From Wolfiporia cocos (Eukaryota; Basidiomycota; Agaricomycetes; Polyporales; Phaeolaceae): a stretch of 64,000 nt of DNA. Below, piece by piece: positions 30,854 through 41,749 of the stretch. The notes below the pieces were generated by a model. It was not told the DNA's origin and made no database searches. It saw nothing but the letters and a program-made list of their open reading frames with translations. The stretch spans positions 682,001 through 746,000 of the forward strand of contig JACCLO010000006.1 of the NCBI GenBank assembly GCA_029448655.1. Reading direction: 5' to 3'. The translations under genes were made by a program, and so were the position numbers. The first letter of the stretch is position 1. Every line of letters starts with the position of its first letter.

Positions 30854-33453
30854 TAAAACAACTGTATCAAATTGTGACATGAGGAACAGAATGTCCATGT
30901 ACTACTCATTGAGCAGGTGGACAATGCACTTGGACAAAGCAGATGCAATAATCTGTGTGTGGAAGTTTTGGATTACATATGATATTACTTTGTGACATGA
31001 AAAAGTGTCATAGCTCATCAGCAACTGCCAGTTAGGCTGTGCCAGTGAGTTACTGATCTTCAGTCAAGCACATGAGGGGTATCACAGAGTATTTGGCTCC
31101 TTATTGGGACAATATCAATAGCCTACAAAGTGTAATACATTTCATACATGTAATGCACTAATACCTAGGAAGCCAACCCTAAGGATGATCCAAGTGCCAC
31201 ATTCCTGTGCCATGCTATGCTTTATAAGTCATACAATGCTTCATGTGACCTAAGGGGATGGGGTAGTGATAAGATATACCCACTCTAACGATGTGTGACA
31301 AGTCATGTAACTACTTTAACATTCATTCCTGGGATTGATCCTAGGGGGTGGCATCTGCACTCCATTGGCATTGTACATGATGATTTGAAGAGGGTAGGTA
31401 TTTAGCAATTCTGAGAAATGATAGGGACCCACTGATGGGACCATGACAGCCCAGTATTCTTATTGATGTGCCTATCTGGCCAACTTTGGGCTCATCACAG
31501 TGATTCACAACCCCAACATCATTAATATAGTAACACCAATAAGGTGCCCACCCGATGCTCCTGTGGCCGTTTGCTGCCAGATTCGACCGTGACAGGCCCA
31601 TCAGCTGCAGAAGGCAGCAAATACATAGCTTGCTGATGAGTAGTGAGCAATTCATAGCCAATGGATCAAGAGATCGGGACTTATTGGGGTGACAGTTAAA
31701 GAATTGGGCTGAGAAGTGGGAAGCTGAGTGCATTTTAAGCATTACAGCGCATCGTCGATTTGAGATCCCAGTGCAGTAGTGGTTGGCATGCCCTCAAACA
31801 GTGTGGACCAGTGTTGATTGCATGATGGTGGAGCTTTCCGCCGAGTCAGGGCTCGCAGATAGGATCATGGAGTGATTTAAAGCGCAGAGTTTGAGGTGGG
31901 AGAGTGATTTTGAGATGGCAGTGCAAGTCGATATTGACATGAGAAAGATGTCTGTACCACAAAGCAGTATCCAGAGTGCAAGTATTGTCTTTCTCCTTTG
32001 TGAGATGAAAGATGGACAATAGGTTGCTGCTTACTGACAAACATGCAGAAGGGAATAGGTGCAAAACCAGTGGTGGCGAGGGATCATGTGTGCAGAAGTC
32101 ATTGTTCCAGGTAGCTGTACAAGCAAGTTGGGCCAGTCGCAGTAGCTTGTGGCAGAGCCGTAGAACCAACACTTACGGAAGCAGCTCCAGTCAATCAATG
32201 CACGACTTCCTGTCTTAAACCCTTCAGAGGGTTATCAACAGAATGCACATGACAACATGCTGGACACAAGAGAGGCCTGCTGTGCAAAAAATTGAAGCAT
32301 CATAGAACATTGGAGGGCTCGAACAAGAGCCATGAGTTAGCTCATTGTCCAGATCAAAGCTGGAGGATACAGAGCCATGTCTGAATGAGCAGAGAGGAAC
32401 TTGCCTTTGTGCAGGGAGAGGCCAATAAGTGTGCTGTAGGTGTTAAGATGCGCATTGGGGTGTTTCTGCATGTTACACTGACTCCACTCCGCCCACATTG
32501 CCTGCCGCACAGGCACCTGCTACTCTACCTCAAGGAATCCCCAAATCTCTTCGGCTGCGGGAGATGCGACGGTTGAGCATTGGGGCTACAAAGATCATAG
32601 GCAGAGTGGCAGTCAGCAGGTTTGCAGGGCGCTTCCTGGCAGACCAATCAACGATTTTTGATTTTTGAATAAAAAAAGGGCCCGGAATCGGTGCATGCCA
32701 ATGGTTCCGAAAGCGCTGCAATGGTGATGTCAATATGGATTGTGTTGGGAATGTTACAGAGCAATGCTGACCAGGTAATATACATGAGTTTGATGTCCTC
32801 TAATGCTCCAGCCTAATGAGCCACCGTGTAACCTCATCACACAGCCAATATCACCGCCGTAATGCTCTGGAATCTTCTGGCTCAACAGGCTTCTCCTGGA
32901 CTCCGATCCGATATCTATCCCTAATCATCACTTTGAAAGCTCTCTTCAACCAATCATCGCCAATGGGCTGCCCACTCAACATGAAGGCCAGGCTGCGCAT
33001 CTCTGCGGCTGGTGCATTGTCAACGGCACAGAGATTACCCTGATCTTTACCAGGCCTCCGGATGCAACTGAATGTCGTGAAATGCGTGACCGATGCCAGA
33101 ACGGATAGTACCGAGACATAAAACACCGCGTTTGTGGCTACTTGTAAAAGCCCACCTGCAATGATATATGTGATCTCCTTGGTGTCCGCTTTCGAAGTCG
33201 CTTGATGGCGCCATGCTGCCCTCAAAGGCGACGTGGTACCGCTGCACAGGTATATAATGAGGCAGCCCCCATATTCTCAGTTCAAACATGATAAATGACT
33301 GGCTGACATTGTTCTCTGAGACACCGGAGCTCTTTCCCAATGAAGCAAGACATTGGCTTTCGCTTTCAACGACACACATGAAACATCACGGGATTGCAGC
33401 CAGAGTGATGAGGATGCGAGACAGTGGATGACTCCTGACAGATCAAGAACTAT
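30854..33453. other. Unassigned region, including a minus frame at 31341-31742
   Basis: Lower GC than the LTR blocks and no LTR signature that I can delimit. The minus-strand frame 31341-31742 (133 codons, Cys- and Ser-rich) has no recognised motif and may be chance. A dispersed repeat lies at 32626-32712 (GACCAATCAA..GATTTTTGA), similar to 38655-38745. The stretch 32816-33440 may hold the decayed N-terminal half of the transposase at 33454. Confidence 0.35.
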
Positions 33454-34180
33454 GTGGCAAGTCAGTATATTGCTGTTGATGAATCGAGCAAGGATGAATG
33501 CACCGTGATGCGCAGCTATTGGTGTGCTCCCAAGGGCAACCGTGCAACAATTTCCGCACCATTCATTTGCGGAGATCGTTGGAGCATTGTTGCTGCCCTT
33601 GGACTAGATGGAATCCTGTCGGTGCACACACCACCCGGCTCTGTATGTGCAGAAGACTTCTTTGACTTCATTGTAGAAGATGTAGTGAGTTTCGATATTC
33701 TAATCACATAAATAATGGTTCTCAGATATTGTAGCTACCAAGAATGAACCTGTACCCACAAACACGTAGCATCCTCACTATGGACAACTGTCAGATCCAT
33801 AAGAGCTGTGTGCTACTCTCCAGTGGTGGAGGAAAATGGTATGTCTCGCAGTCTATTGTGCGGAAGCAGCACATAACGTTCATGCCGCATGTCTGCTGCT
33901 GCAAGTATCACTCCCGTTATCATGGCTTGATGCTCACAGAATTCGTTACAGGGTGCTTGCTTCTATTCCTGCCTCCGTACTCTCCCGATCTGAACCCAAT
34001 CGAAGAGACCTTCAGTTACGGTGAGTAGGTTCTCACATTGACTTATGAGTTCTCTCATCATTAGGCAATAGTCAAATCCTGGTTGCGGTGTCACTTCTGC
34101 AGGATTCGTGACACTGATGAGCCGGAGATGATGCTAGAGGCTTGCGGAACAGTGACACCAGGTAAGGGAAAGGAATAGGT
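33454..34180 (+). pseudogene. Tc1/mariner (IS630-type) transposase, DDE domain, with introns, probably decayed
   Basis: The plus frames carry the DDE_3 catalytic core. First Asp is in VDESSKDECTVMRSY with VAALGLDG and FFDFIVEDV following; second is in ILTMDNCQIHKS; the Glu is in LLLFLPPYSPDLNPIEETF. A 50-bp intron fits at 33685-33734 (GTGAGT...TTGTAG), joining FIVEDV to LPRMNLYPQ. A second probably starts at GTATGT 33839, and a third fits at 34020-34067 before a C-terminal exon (VKSWLRCHFCRIRDTDEPEM). The N-terminal helix-turn-helix half is not readable upstream, so I call it a fragment. Terminal inverted repeats were not found. Confidence 0.7.
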
Positions 34181-34847
34181 TCCATCATGCAGGGTTCATT
34201 GTTGATAGAGCTCAATGTGTCATTTCACTTCTACTATTTACTACGTTATAACTGCCCCATCCCACTCTCTGATCCCTTGATGTTATCCTTGTACTCCCTA
34301 TACTTCCTTTTGAATATCTTTGCCATGACAAAACTACGAAGCCTTCTTTCTTCCACTGATGCTCCTCAACAACACTGATATCATCTCCTACCATGAGATC
34401 AAGCTTTTCAAAAGCCATTTTGATCTCGTTATCAGGGAGCATGGCGATAAAATCCCAAGCGGTGTGTGTGCCTTGTTGGTGTCGATGGTTTCATGCCAGG
34501 AGCTTGGAAATGAGGTGGCACAAATGGCAAATTTGCTGATGGTGGGTGTATTCTGAGAAGGGTGAGCCAAGATATGGGGAGGGGTATGGCATCCCAAATG
34601 GCAACAGAGGTGAAAAAAGGGTGGTGGGAATCTTCGATGCCAACATTCATGTTGGATGGTGCAGTTTGGGAGGCATCTGCCTTGTGTTGGGCAATGCCTG
34701 AGTGGCCTTGAAATAGTTTGAGGTCAGTGGCATCTCTGTCATTGCAGCTTGTCCTTTGAGCTATATCACTTGTCAGCAATCAGTTACATGCATACATGGT
34801 ATGCGTACAGTTGTGTTGGCCCACACCGTCAGCCATGAGGTCAAAGT
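34181..34847. other. No gene seen
   Basis: Short frames on both strands (such as minus 34432-34779) show no motif. No LTR promoter signature. Confidence 0.4.
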
Positions 34848-35386
34848 TATCACAGTATGGTGTACTGTGGTACCAGCCCTGCTGGCGGACCTCCAAGCCC
34901 CATGGCATAGCCTGCTGGGGTGACGCCGAAGGCGTGCACTGTCAGGCGCATGCTCTAGCTTGCTGACCCCAGACTAGTAGTCGAGAGAGTATAGGTGGGG
35001 CAGGTGCGCACAACGACGTAGTAAAGGGACTGTTAGGCTCGTTGATGAGAGTATACGTTTTAAAGTGTAAGCCTCAGACTCTAAGACTATATACATGGGG
35101 TACAGCAGTGTGCTAGTGTCTACTCCAGACTAGTTCCTGCACAGCCTATAAGGGCGTAACTATGGGTTGTAGTTATATAATCTATATGATGTAAGTATTA
35201 GGCGCTGACCGGGCAGCTGTACCTATAGTCATCTTATCTTATCTACCAGTGGTGCTACCAGTTGGGAGATGCTCGCTTCAGCGCTAGTCCTTGGCACTAC
35301 TTGGAATGGTCACACAGATCCCATAATAGCATACATATAAACCTAAGGAAAAATAGAGATAATGTCACAGACATTGATCTGTGACA
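34848..35386 (-). mobile_element. Solo LTR (539 bp), TSD AAAGT
   Basis: Left end TATCACAGTA...TACTGTGG, right end hairpin TGTCACAGA...TCTGTGACA; AAAGT at 34843-34847 and 35387-35391. A TATA box (minus, near 35090) is followed by a weak palindrome. Like F5 and element A it ends in TA on the sense strand. Confidence 0.85.
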
Positions 35387-35638
35387 AAAGTGAAGCTTCA
35401 ATGGTACATAATAGAAGCACTGCAGAGTCGGGTGCTCACTGCCTAACCTAATTGGATACTTCCTGCTCAAATTCTCACTAATCCAAGATTATCCAGTTCA
35501 TCATCCAGTCTAGCCCAGGTATCCGGTTAGTATGACAATAGCAGTAACTGCGAATAGCCAATAGTACGTACTGGTCTCCAGTGTGGTTGCTGAACCTCAT
35601 CATCACTTATCTCGTCTCATTGTGCTGCAATCTGGAGG

Positions 35639-36312
35639 TCATCTGACATGCCACCAGAAGCATCTGCTTTCCATGACTGAGCTGGGATTAGCTGACAGTA
35701 GCGCATTAGTGACTGAAAGGACATACCAGGGCATGCTCTTGCATAAGAGCAGGTTCCTGCTTCTGGAGTGCTCGAGATTGATACACCTGAAAGCCATTCC
35801 CATCTGTGAGCAGAAGTGCCATGGCAGTGCTGGGTTCCACGTCATACTTGATGTGACCAACCACTCAGATGCAACCTTAACAGTGGTGGCAATCGCATCA
35901 AGAAATGCACCATATTTCATCGACAATCAGAGAGTGATGAGGCCAAGTTTCAATGCCTCTTGTGCAACATCTTCATATTTGTGTTGTACAGTCTTGATGC
36001 GCTTTGAAAGGAGCTGCACACACATGAAGAGACTGAGTGACCGATCTGCTTGAGCAATCTCTACTGCCTCCGGGGCATGAGATGATTCCTGCTGCTGAAG
36101 TGATGCATTCATCTGATTGGGTTTGCTTTTGCAGGGACGGCCATGCTTATTCACTGCAGGGGCTGACACCAAAACAGGAACACTTAAATGCACTGCCAGT
36201 GCACCATGTTCTGTAGCTGAATGGGAATGGATATCAAGTGTGGCTGCACTAACAGGCGCCATCTCCCCATGTTGCAACATGAAAGCTGGGGTTGGCTCTG
36301 GGCTGTGTGCAA
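35639..36312 (-). pseudogene. Unrecognised minus-strand coding fragment with in-frame stop
   Basis: One minus frame runs from the LTR at 36313 to 35639 with a single TGA at 35927-35929. The upstream part has an AT-hook-like HGRPCKSK and a helical LLSKRIKTVQHKYEDVAQEA; the downstream part has SMTWNPALPWHFCSQMG. The plus strand is also open (35583-36053), so the coding strand is not proven. No family recognised. The 5' side is cut by the LTR with TSD TGCAA. Confidence 0.3.
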
Positions 36313-37245
36313 TGTCACAGTGCGACATACTGTGTGGACCTGTCATGAACTGTCTTGGACATACTATGAACCTGTGCCAAAGGTCCCGTAGACAAGGTGG
36401 TTGCTAGCAGAGTCGCACATCAGTCCTAGCACATCATGATGAGAGGTCAGAATGAGGGGAAGCGCCCCCAGCTGAGATTGCTAGTTCTGAGGAGTAAGCC
36501 TCAGAACGACGCTGCCTAAATACTACGCATACAACATCAGGTAGTAGGTGTATACATAAGCAGCAGATGTGTGGCCTACAAGATAAGATATGAAGGGGGC
36601 CTCCGCTATCTACCATGTCATGTGACTACAAAGGCAAAAGGCCGTGAGTTCAAGCCTTGATGACCATGTGTGCATATGTCACAAAGGGGGGTACCCCTTA
36701 GACAAAAACCATGACAGGATCAGCCCTTGCTGGGGAGCCTCTAAGGCCAAACAACATGCCTGTAAGGGCATTGTCTTGAGACATGCATCAACTAGGCACA
36801 TATGCTGATGTGTCCCCCAGTCCAAAGAGAGGCAAGGCAGGGTGGTCGGTCATCACAGAGCATGAGGCAAAGGGGGACTAACCCCAAAAACAAGAAGAAC
36901 AATTCTGAGCTGTAAAGCTAAAGCTCAGATATCTAAGGTATATGTACATGCCATCACATCATAGCCAGTAGCAACTACCCTAAAGTAGTGTCTGTGCACA
37001 CCCATGAACGCTAGCCCTGTCTACATCAGCTAAGGTGACATAACATGTAACCACTGTGACCATGAGCTTATGTATCATGTGATGTACCATACCTATCTTG
37101 TCTGACAATTTTCTGACAGTGACTTATCCAATCAGGGCACTTGCTGGTCAATCCATGGGCAAGGGCCGCTAGCCCTACGGTGTGCATTAGAACACCACAT
37201 AACCACTAAAAGTGAGCTGGTAATGCCATAGATAAATCTGTGACA
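36313..37245 (-). mobile_element. F2-like LTR (minus) with nested F6-like LTR, TSD TGCAA
   Basis: TGCAA at 36308-36312 and 37246-37250. Left end hairpin CACAGTGCGACATACTGTG, right end ATAAATCTGTGACA. Own length without the insert is about 550 bp. Minus TATA box near 36940; palindrome TCTGAGCT/AGCTCAGA near 36905-36929. Confidence 0.75.
36341..36716 (-). mobile_element. Nested F6-like LTR (about 376 bp)
   Basis: 5' end TGTCATGGTTTTTG at 36716, the F6 type. Flanks GGACC (36336-36340) and GGATC (36717-36721) match at four of five bases. Perfect palindrome GTTCTGAGG (36484-36492)/CCTCAGAAC (36499-36507) around AGTAAG. Confidence 0.6.
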
Positions 37246-37272
37246 TGCAATGCTATCATGCACTTGGGCTAG

Positions 37273-37701
37273 TGGGACATTGACCCAGACAAAGTTGGAG
37301 AAAGAGCCACATGCTACTGGCTCGGGTCTGACACCAGGGACATCCCGTACTACCGAGTCTTCGAAGCCAAGCTTGCCGCTGTGCACAACGTGGACTACGT
37401 CGTCTTGTGGTGGTTCCACCCATACTTCGGTGATATTATGAAGCAATGTGTGCGGAACTATATGCGAGCACTCTTCGGTGAGACCATTCATGCCGCTGAT
37501 CGTGCACAGCCTCCTATTAGCATCATCAAGGAATCGGCTTCCCGTTGGGATGTTGTTCATCAGGTCCTGCGAGAGACAGCCTCTCAATTAAAGAAGGGCC
37601 CCGATGTGCTTGACGTCGCTGACATTGACTGGGATACGTTTGAGTCAGAGCAGGATGGCTCTCACTATCTGAGCCCTGAGGTATTACCAGGATCCTGGTA
37701 G
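37273..37701 (+). CDS. Unrecognised exon, 142 codons
   Basis: The plus frame opens right after a splice-acceptor-like GGGCTAG (37266-37272) and runs WDIDPDKVGERATCYWLGSD ... VVLWWFHPYFGDIMKQCVRN ... ASQLKKGPDVLDVADIDWDT ... to a stop at 37701. Acidic and Trp-rich composition and balanced codons suggest real coding origin. The minus strand is also open (37132-37587). I do not recognise the family. The upstream part would be cut by the LTR ending at 37245, so it is at best a gene remnant. Confidence 0.35.
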   Translation, partial: WDIDPDKVGERATCYWLGSDTRDIPYYRVFEAKLAAVHNVDYVVLWWFHPYFGDIMKQCVRNYMRALFGETIHAADRAQPPISIIKESASRWDVVHQVLRETASQLKKGPDVLDVADIDWDTFESEQDGSHYLSPEVLPGSW

Positions 37702-38962
37702 CCGTTCTTGCAGCCACCACCAGGAGGCACCAAACTTTATGAGGCACCTGCTAACCCTGTACCAACAATGTAATCCATCAGCAAAACATGAGAAAGTAGA
37801 TAGATAAGCGTCATCAGTCTTGTAGTTGTGGTCAACCTTGTAAATGTAGTCAGACTGGTATTGGCCGATAAAATGTCTTGTATTATGGCTGCACCTTGAA
37901 TTGTTGACAAATCCAGTGACGAGGAGAAATTTACATTATTATTAGCAGTTTACAACCAGCTATAAGGAGAACTTACAGATATCGAGCACACTTGACTTCA
38001 GTACAGGACCTGAACCATAGGAGTAAGCCATGCTGCCGTGTACTGATACACAGTGAGGGCAATTGTGTTTGCAAGTGTAGTTTGAAGAGATGCAGGTTCG
38101 AAGGGCACCCTGAGGGTTGAAGAATGCAACATGGCATGCGATCAAGGACTGTGCGCAGCAGAGGCTGCAGTTGGTGAACATGCTGAGCGCATTCGACAGT
38201 GGGCAGATGGACACATCGTGCTGCTGGATTGATGTGGGGATTGAAGTGTGCAAGGAGGGCTGAGTGGTACAGTGGCTGGGGGAAGCACACAAGCGGATCC
38301 TGAGGTTTGCATTGCCAATGGTGGATGAGCAGAAGGTTCAAAGGCTGAGCCAATCAAAGAGCTACATGCACGTCTGCTGGGTGTGTCAGCTTGCAATTCA
38401 TTTCATACAGCACATAACATAGATATCATGAGATCTTATCATAAGCCTCTTTCTCAAGCACTTTCAAGCTGCGAGATCATTAGTTCTCCAGGGCAGGTAA
38501 GTTCGCATTCTTGTGCCCACGGGGCAATGAATGCATGTCTGAGGCAGGCTGATTGAGTGCTTCTTTATAGGAAGGGGGCAGAGGACCTGCTGGCAGATGG
38601 GGGTACATTGCAGTGTTGTGAGATTTCCATGACAACACAGCACTGTATGGGCTTGCAGGGTGCCTCCTGGTGGACCAATCAATGATTTTTGAGTTTTGAA
38701 TCAAAAAGGGCCTGAAATTGGCACATGCCAATAGTGCCCAAAAGCACTGTAAATTCCTGACCCAAGAAAACCCTCATATACCAAAAGATATGAATAGCAT
38801 ACAGACTTATCAGCCGCATATTTGACAGCAAAAATGCCTGCTGTGATTACGAGAATTTTTGATATCTCATCAACCATAGACACATGATTTTGATTGATCA
38901 ATTGCATATTTTCTATATGATGTACTGTCACAGATTATGCGAAAGCACATATCATAGACATT
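37702..38962. other. Unassigned region with a dispersed repeat
   Basis: No supported gene. The segment 38655-38745 (GACCAATCAATGATTTTTGA, then GGGCCTGAAATTGG, CATGCCAAT) matches 32626-32712 in the same order. The minus frames at 37960-38396 are Ser/Pro/His-rich and overlap each other in two frames; none is convincing. Confidence 0.4.
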
Positions 38963-38967
38963 ACGGA

Positions 38968-39501
38968 TGTCACAGATCGAGAGGTCTGGGACTCGCTCCC
39001 ATTTTTTACAGATTTATTGCAGGTTCTCTGGGCTCTGTGCGAGCATCCCAACCCTCCATGCAACCGTACCAGCGCTACGCGCCAGCCAGCACCTCCGTAG
39101 ATAGATTAGATAAGATGACCATAGTAGCTAGCGCCTGGTCAGCGCTAGGCTACTACATCACCTGACGTTTGTACATGACGACACCCCTTAGCTACGCCAT
39201 CACAGGCAGCACGGACCATGTCATTTAGGGTAGGCTATAGTACTGCACTATATAACCTTAGCGTTCTGAGGCTTACACCTCAGAACTAATAATCTCATTG
39301 CTGGGCACCAAGGCCCCTTTGACTCAGCCCTCTGTGTGCCAGACTCCCCTCTTTCTCCTCCTCCTTGCTAGTCTGCTGGTTAGCGCCTAACGACGGCATC
39401 GACGTTATGATGGTACGCCTTGGCCTTCCCTCACAGGACGACCTCGGCGTATGGTAGAGAGCCTAGGGCTCTGGTATATCACGGCAAGTAGCATTGTGAT
39501 A
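38968..39501 (+). mobile_element. Solo LTR (534 bp), TSD ACGGA
   Basis: Starts TGTCACAGATCGAG, ends TATCACGGCAAG...TTGTGATA; ACGGA at 38963-38967 and 39502-39506. ATTTAGGGTAGG element, CTATATAACC box, perfect palindrome GTTCTGAGG (39263-39271)/CCTCAGAAC (39278-39286) with loop CTTACA. Confidence 0.9.
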
Positions 39502-39549
39502 ACGGAGCAATAACTAGGGTAGATTACCTGTACATGGCGCCGGCATACA

Positions 39550-39936
39550 TGTCACAGAACGTTGTGGCATGCCCTCGGTAGAGGTAACGTGACCGGTAGA
39601 TAAGATAATAGGACTCGTCGTTAGATAAGTAGGGCGGTTAGCGCCATCCCCGGTCACATCTGTTACAATAGCGTTACTAGTAGTTACCATAGTCACAGGT
39701 GCACTGGCCCCTTCAGGGCAGGCACATGATAAGTGATGCGACATGTACTTACCGTAGCGACGTCTGAGGATTACCCCTCAGACGTATCATTCTCATTCCT
39801 AGGGCTAGTCCCTGGTTCCTCCTCTCTTGTGTGCTGGGCTGCGCCCCCTTGAGTCTACTGAACTGGTGTCAGGACCTGCGGCACGACTTAGGGCCTTTAG
39901 CAAGGCCTGGTATCATGGTACGAGGGATCCGTGATA
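39550..39936 (+). mobile_element. Solo LTR, family F5 (387 bp), TSD ATACA
   Basis: Starts TGTCACAGAACGTTGTGG like 10636; ends TATCATGG...CCGTGATA; ATACA at 39545-39549 and 39937-39941. Palindrome ACGTCTGAGG (39760-39769)/CCTCAGACGT (39776-39785). Confidence 0.9.
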
Positions 39937-39942
39937 ATACAT

Positions 39943-40513
39943 TGTCACAGACTTACGTGTCTGTGGGACCTGTGCTGCAGGGGAGATCCTCCACACCTGA
40001 CAAGGTGGTGTACAAGTCGGCTAGCGGTGAGCACAGAGGCTACATGGGATGGTGTACCTAGCCATTCCCTAGTGTACGCCGACATGGCTGACTAGCATGC
40101 AGACAAGTGAGACAAAGAGGGCCCCCGGGGCAGAGACACACACAGAGGCATTGCAAGAAAGGGGCCTAAGCCCTAAGACGAGAATCTCAAAGATGGGGGT
40201 AAGCCCCATCTTGTCGTAGACTATATACATGTGGAGACGGCGGATCTGGTAGCCCTAAAGTAACGGCCCGTGCACAGTAACTAGGGGTGACCGTGATGAT
40301 ACACTACATGTAACTAGGTGTGACTGATCACGTGAGTACCTGGTACACACACTCCCTGACGAGCGCTCATCTACATGGTCAGATGGTCTGTGGAGGTATG
40401 TAGGGCGCGACGAAGAGGAAACTAATGAGAGGGGTGTGTGCGCGTACAGCAACAGCGGCGCCCATACTACAATAGAGAGGGATGAAGGGACCCCCTACAG
40501 GATATCCGTGACA
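39943..40513 (-). mobile_element. Solo LTR, family F2 (571 bp), TSD TACAT
   Basis: TACAT at 39938-39942 and 40514-40518, one base offset from the TSD of the F5 LTR on its left. Palindrome AGATGGGG (40191-40198)/CCCCATCT (40204-40211) around GTAAG. Nearly identical, inverted, to the F2 at 41750-43251. Confidence 0.92.
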
Positions 40514-41018
40514 TACATGGCCTACACCGTTGAGTGTCTAATAGGCACCGAGCGTGGGAATATGAACTGCAGATATAGCTGGACCCTTGATAACAGCCAA
40601 GCTGTTATTGTAGCCCTTTTGGGGGAGTGGCTATTGCGCCACTCATAAGCACATTGCATTGGGTCCGCAGTGTGTCTTGTGATATGTACATGACCCTAGA
40701 CTAAAGCCTCTCCAATTGGATATTGAGATTGGTTACATTTGTATCACCCTAAACAATGCTTGAACTGTGTCTCATCTCAAGCTAGTAATAGTAAGAGACC
40801 AGTATGCATCATTTGTGAATTCAGGCTCAATAGTTGTATGTTGTATAGACACTGTTGTGGGGTGATCTACATCAATAACTTGAGCTTACTGTTTCTGTTT
40901 TTCTCCAAATTTCACCAAGTATCACTGAGTTTCTTCTTATACATCACAAAGTTGAAGTTTGGTCCACACCTTAGTCAAGGCTTGGCCTTACTCATTCCAT
41001 GCATCCACACTGCTACTG
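40514..41018. other. Unassigned AT-richer sequence
   Basis: No gene or LTR seen. It is the pre-insertion host of the LTRs on both sides. One dyad, AACAGCCAAGCTGTT near 40591-40605, is isolated. Confidence 0.4.
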
Positions 41019-41575
41019 TGTCACGGTTTTTCTAGGCCTCAAATATACGCCCCCTCCCGGGCTCAAACCAACGGCCTGAACCGCTCCCCTAGCGGCGATT
41101 TCCCCTTAGCCACGTCCACCTAGCCAGTGAGTCACGTGACTTAAGTAGATTAGATTAGATATCAATGGACGTAGTTAGCACCTGGCACTGCCCCCTACTT
41201 ACATAACCCTATGCACATGATCTCATATGTCATATGACCAATTATGCGAACGTTCTAGATACATAGGGGTATTTCATATAGCGCGCACAGACCATGCCTT
41301 TAGGGCAGGTCTCAACGTTAGTAGTGTACGCTCCCCATGTATATATATGATATGACTGAGGTCTTACAACCTCAGTCCAATTAAACTGTCTTGGGGCGCG
41401 TGTGCCCCCAGGCTCATATCACATCTCTACCTTGTCTGCGTCTGCGACACAACCTCTTGTCTTATACCCTCGCTTGTCTGTGGTCGACCTCTACTCAACG
41501 ACCTTGACTTGCGTGATTAGGGCGAACCATAGGACTTAGGGAATAGGCGCATGACAACAGAGTAAGTCTGTGTCA
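41019..41575 (+). mobile_element. Solo LTR, family F6 (557 bp), TSD TACTG
   Basis: Starts TGTCACGGTTTTTCTAGG; TACTG at 41014-41018 and 41576-41580. GCGCGCACAGACC, CTTTAGGGCAGG, a TATATATATG box and palindrome GACTGAGGT (41354-41362)/ACCTCAGTC (41369-41377) with loop CTTACA. GGGCTCAAACC lies about 60 bp from the 5' end. Confidence 0.92.
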
Positions 41576-41749
41576 TACTGGCATGGCCTTCTTGGCCATC
41601 CAATTATATGCATTGGGCTCTGATTGTATCTTAGAGCCTACTATGGTATTGGGGGGCCTATCTACTTATATGTAGGTTGGCCAGGAAAAACAGAAACTGG
41701 ATGCAGCAAATCATGAGTATGCAAAACCATAATTCTTGGACCATAATGT
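41576..41749. other. Host sequence between two LTRs
   Basis: Continuation of the unassigned host seen at 40519-41018; nothing recognised. Confidence 0.4.

Noticed and set aside
40739..41035. Small gene at 40739
   Set aside because: Hydrophobic, low-complexity frame that runs into an LTR end; no motif or context support.
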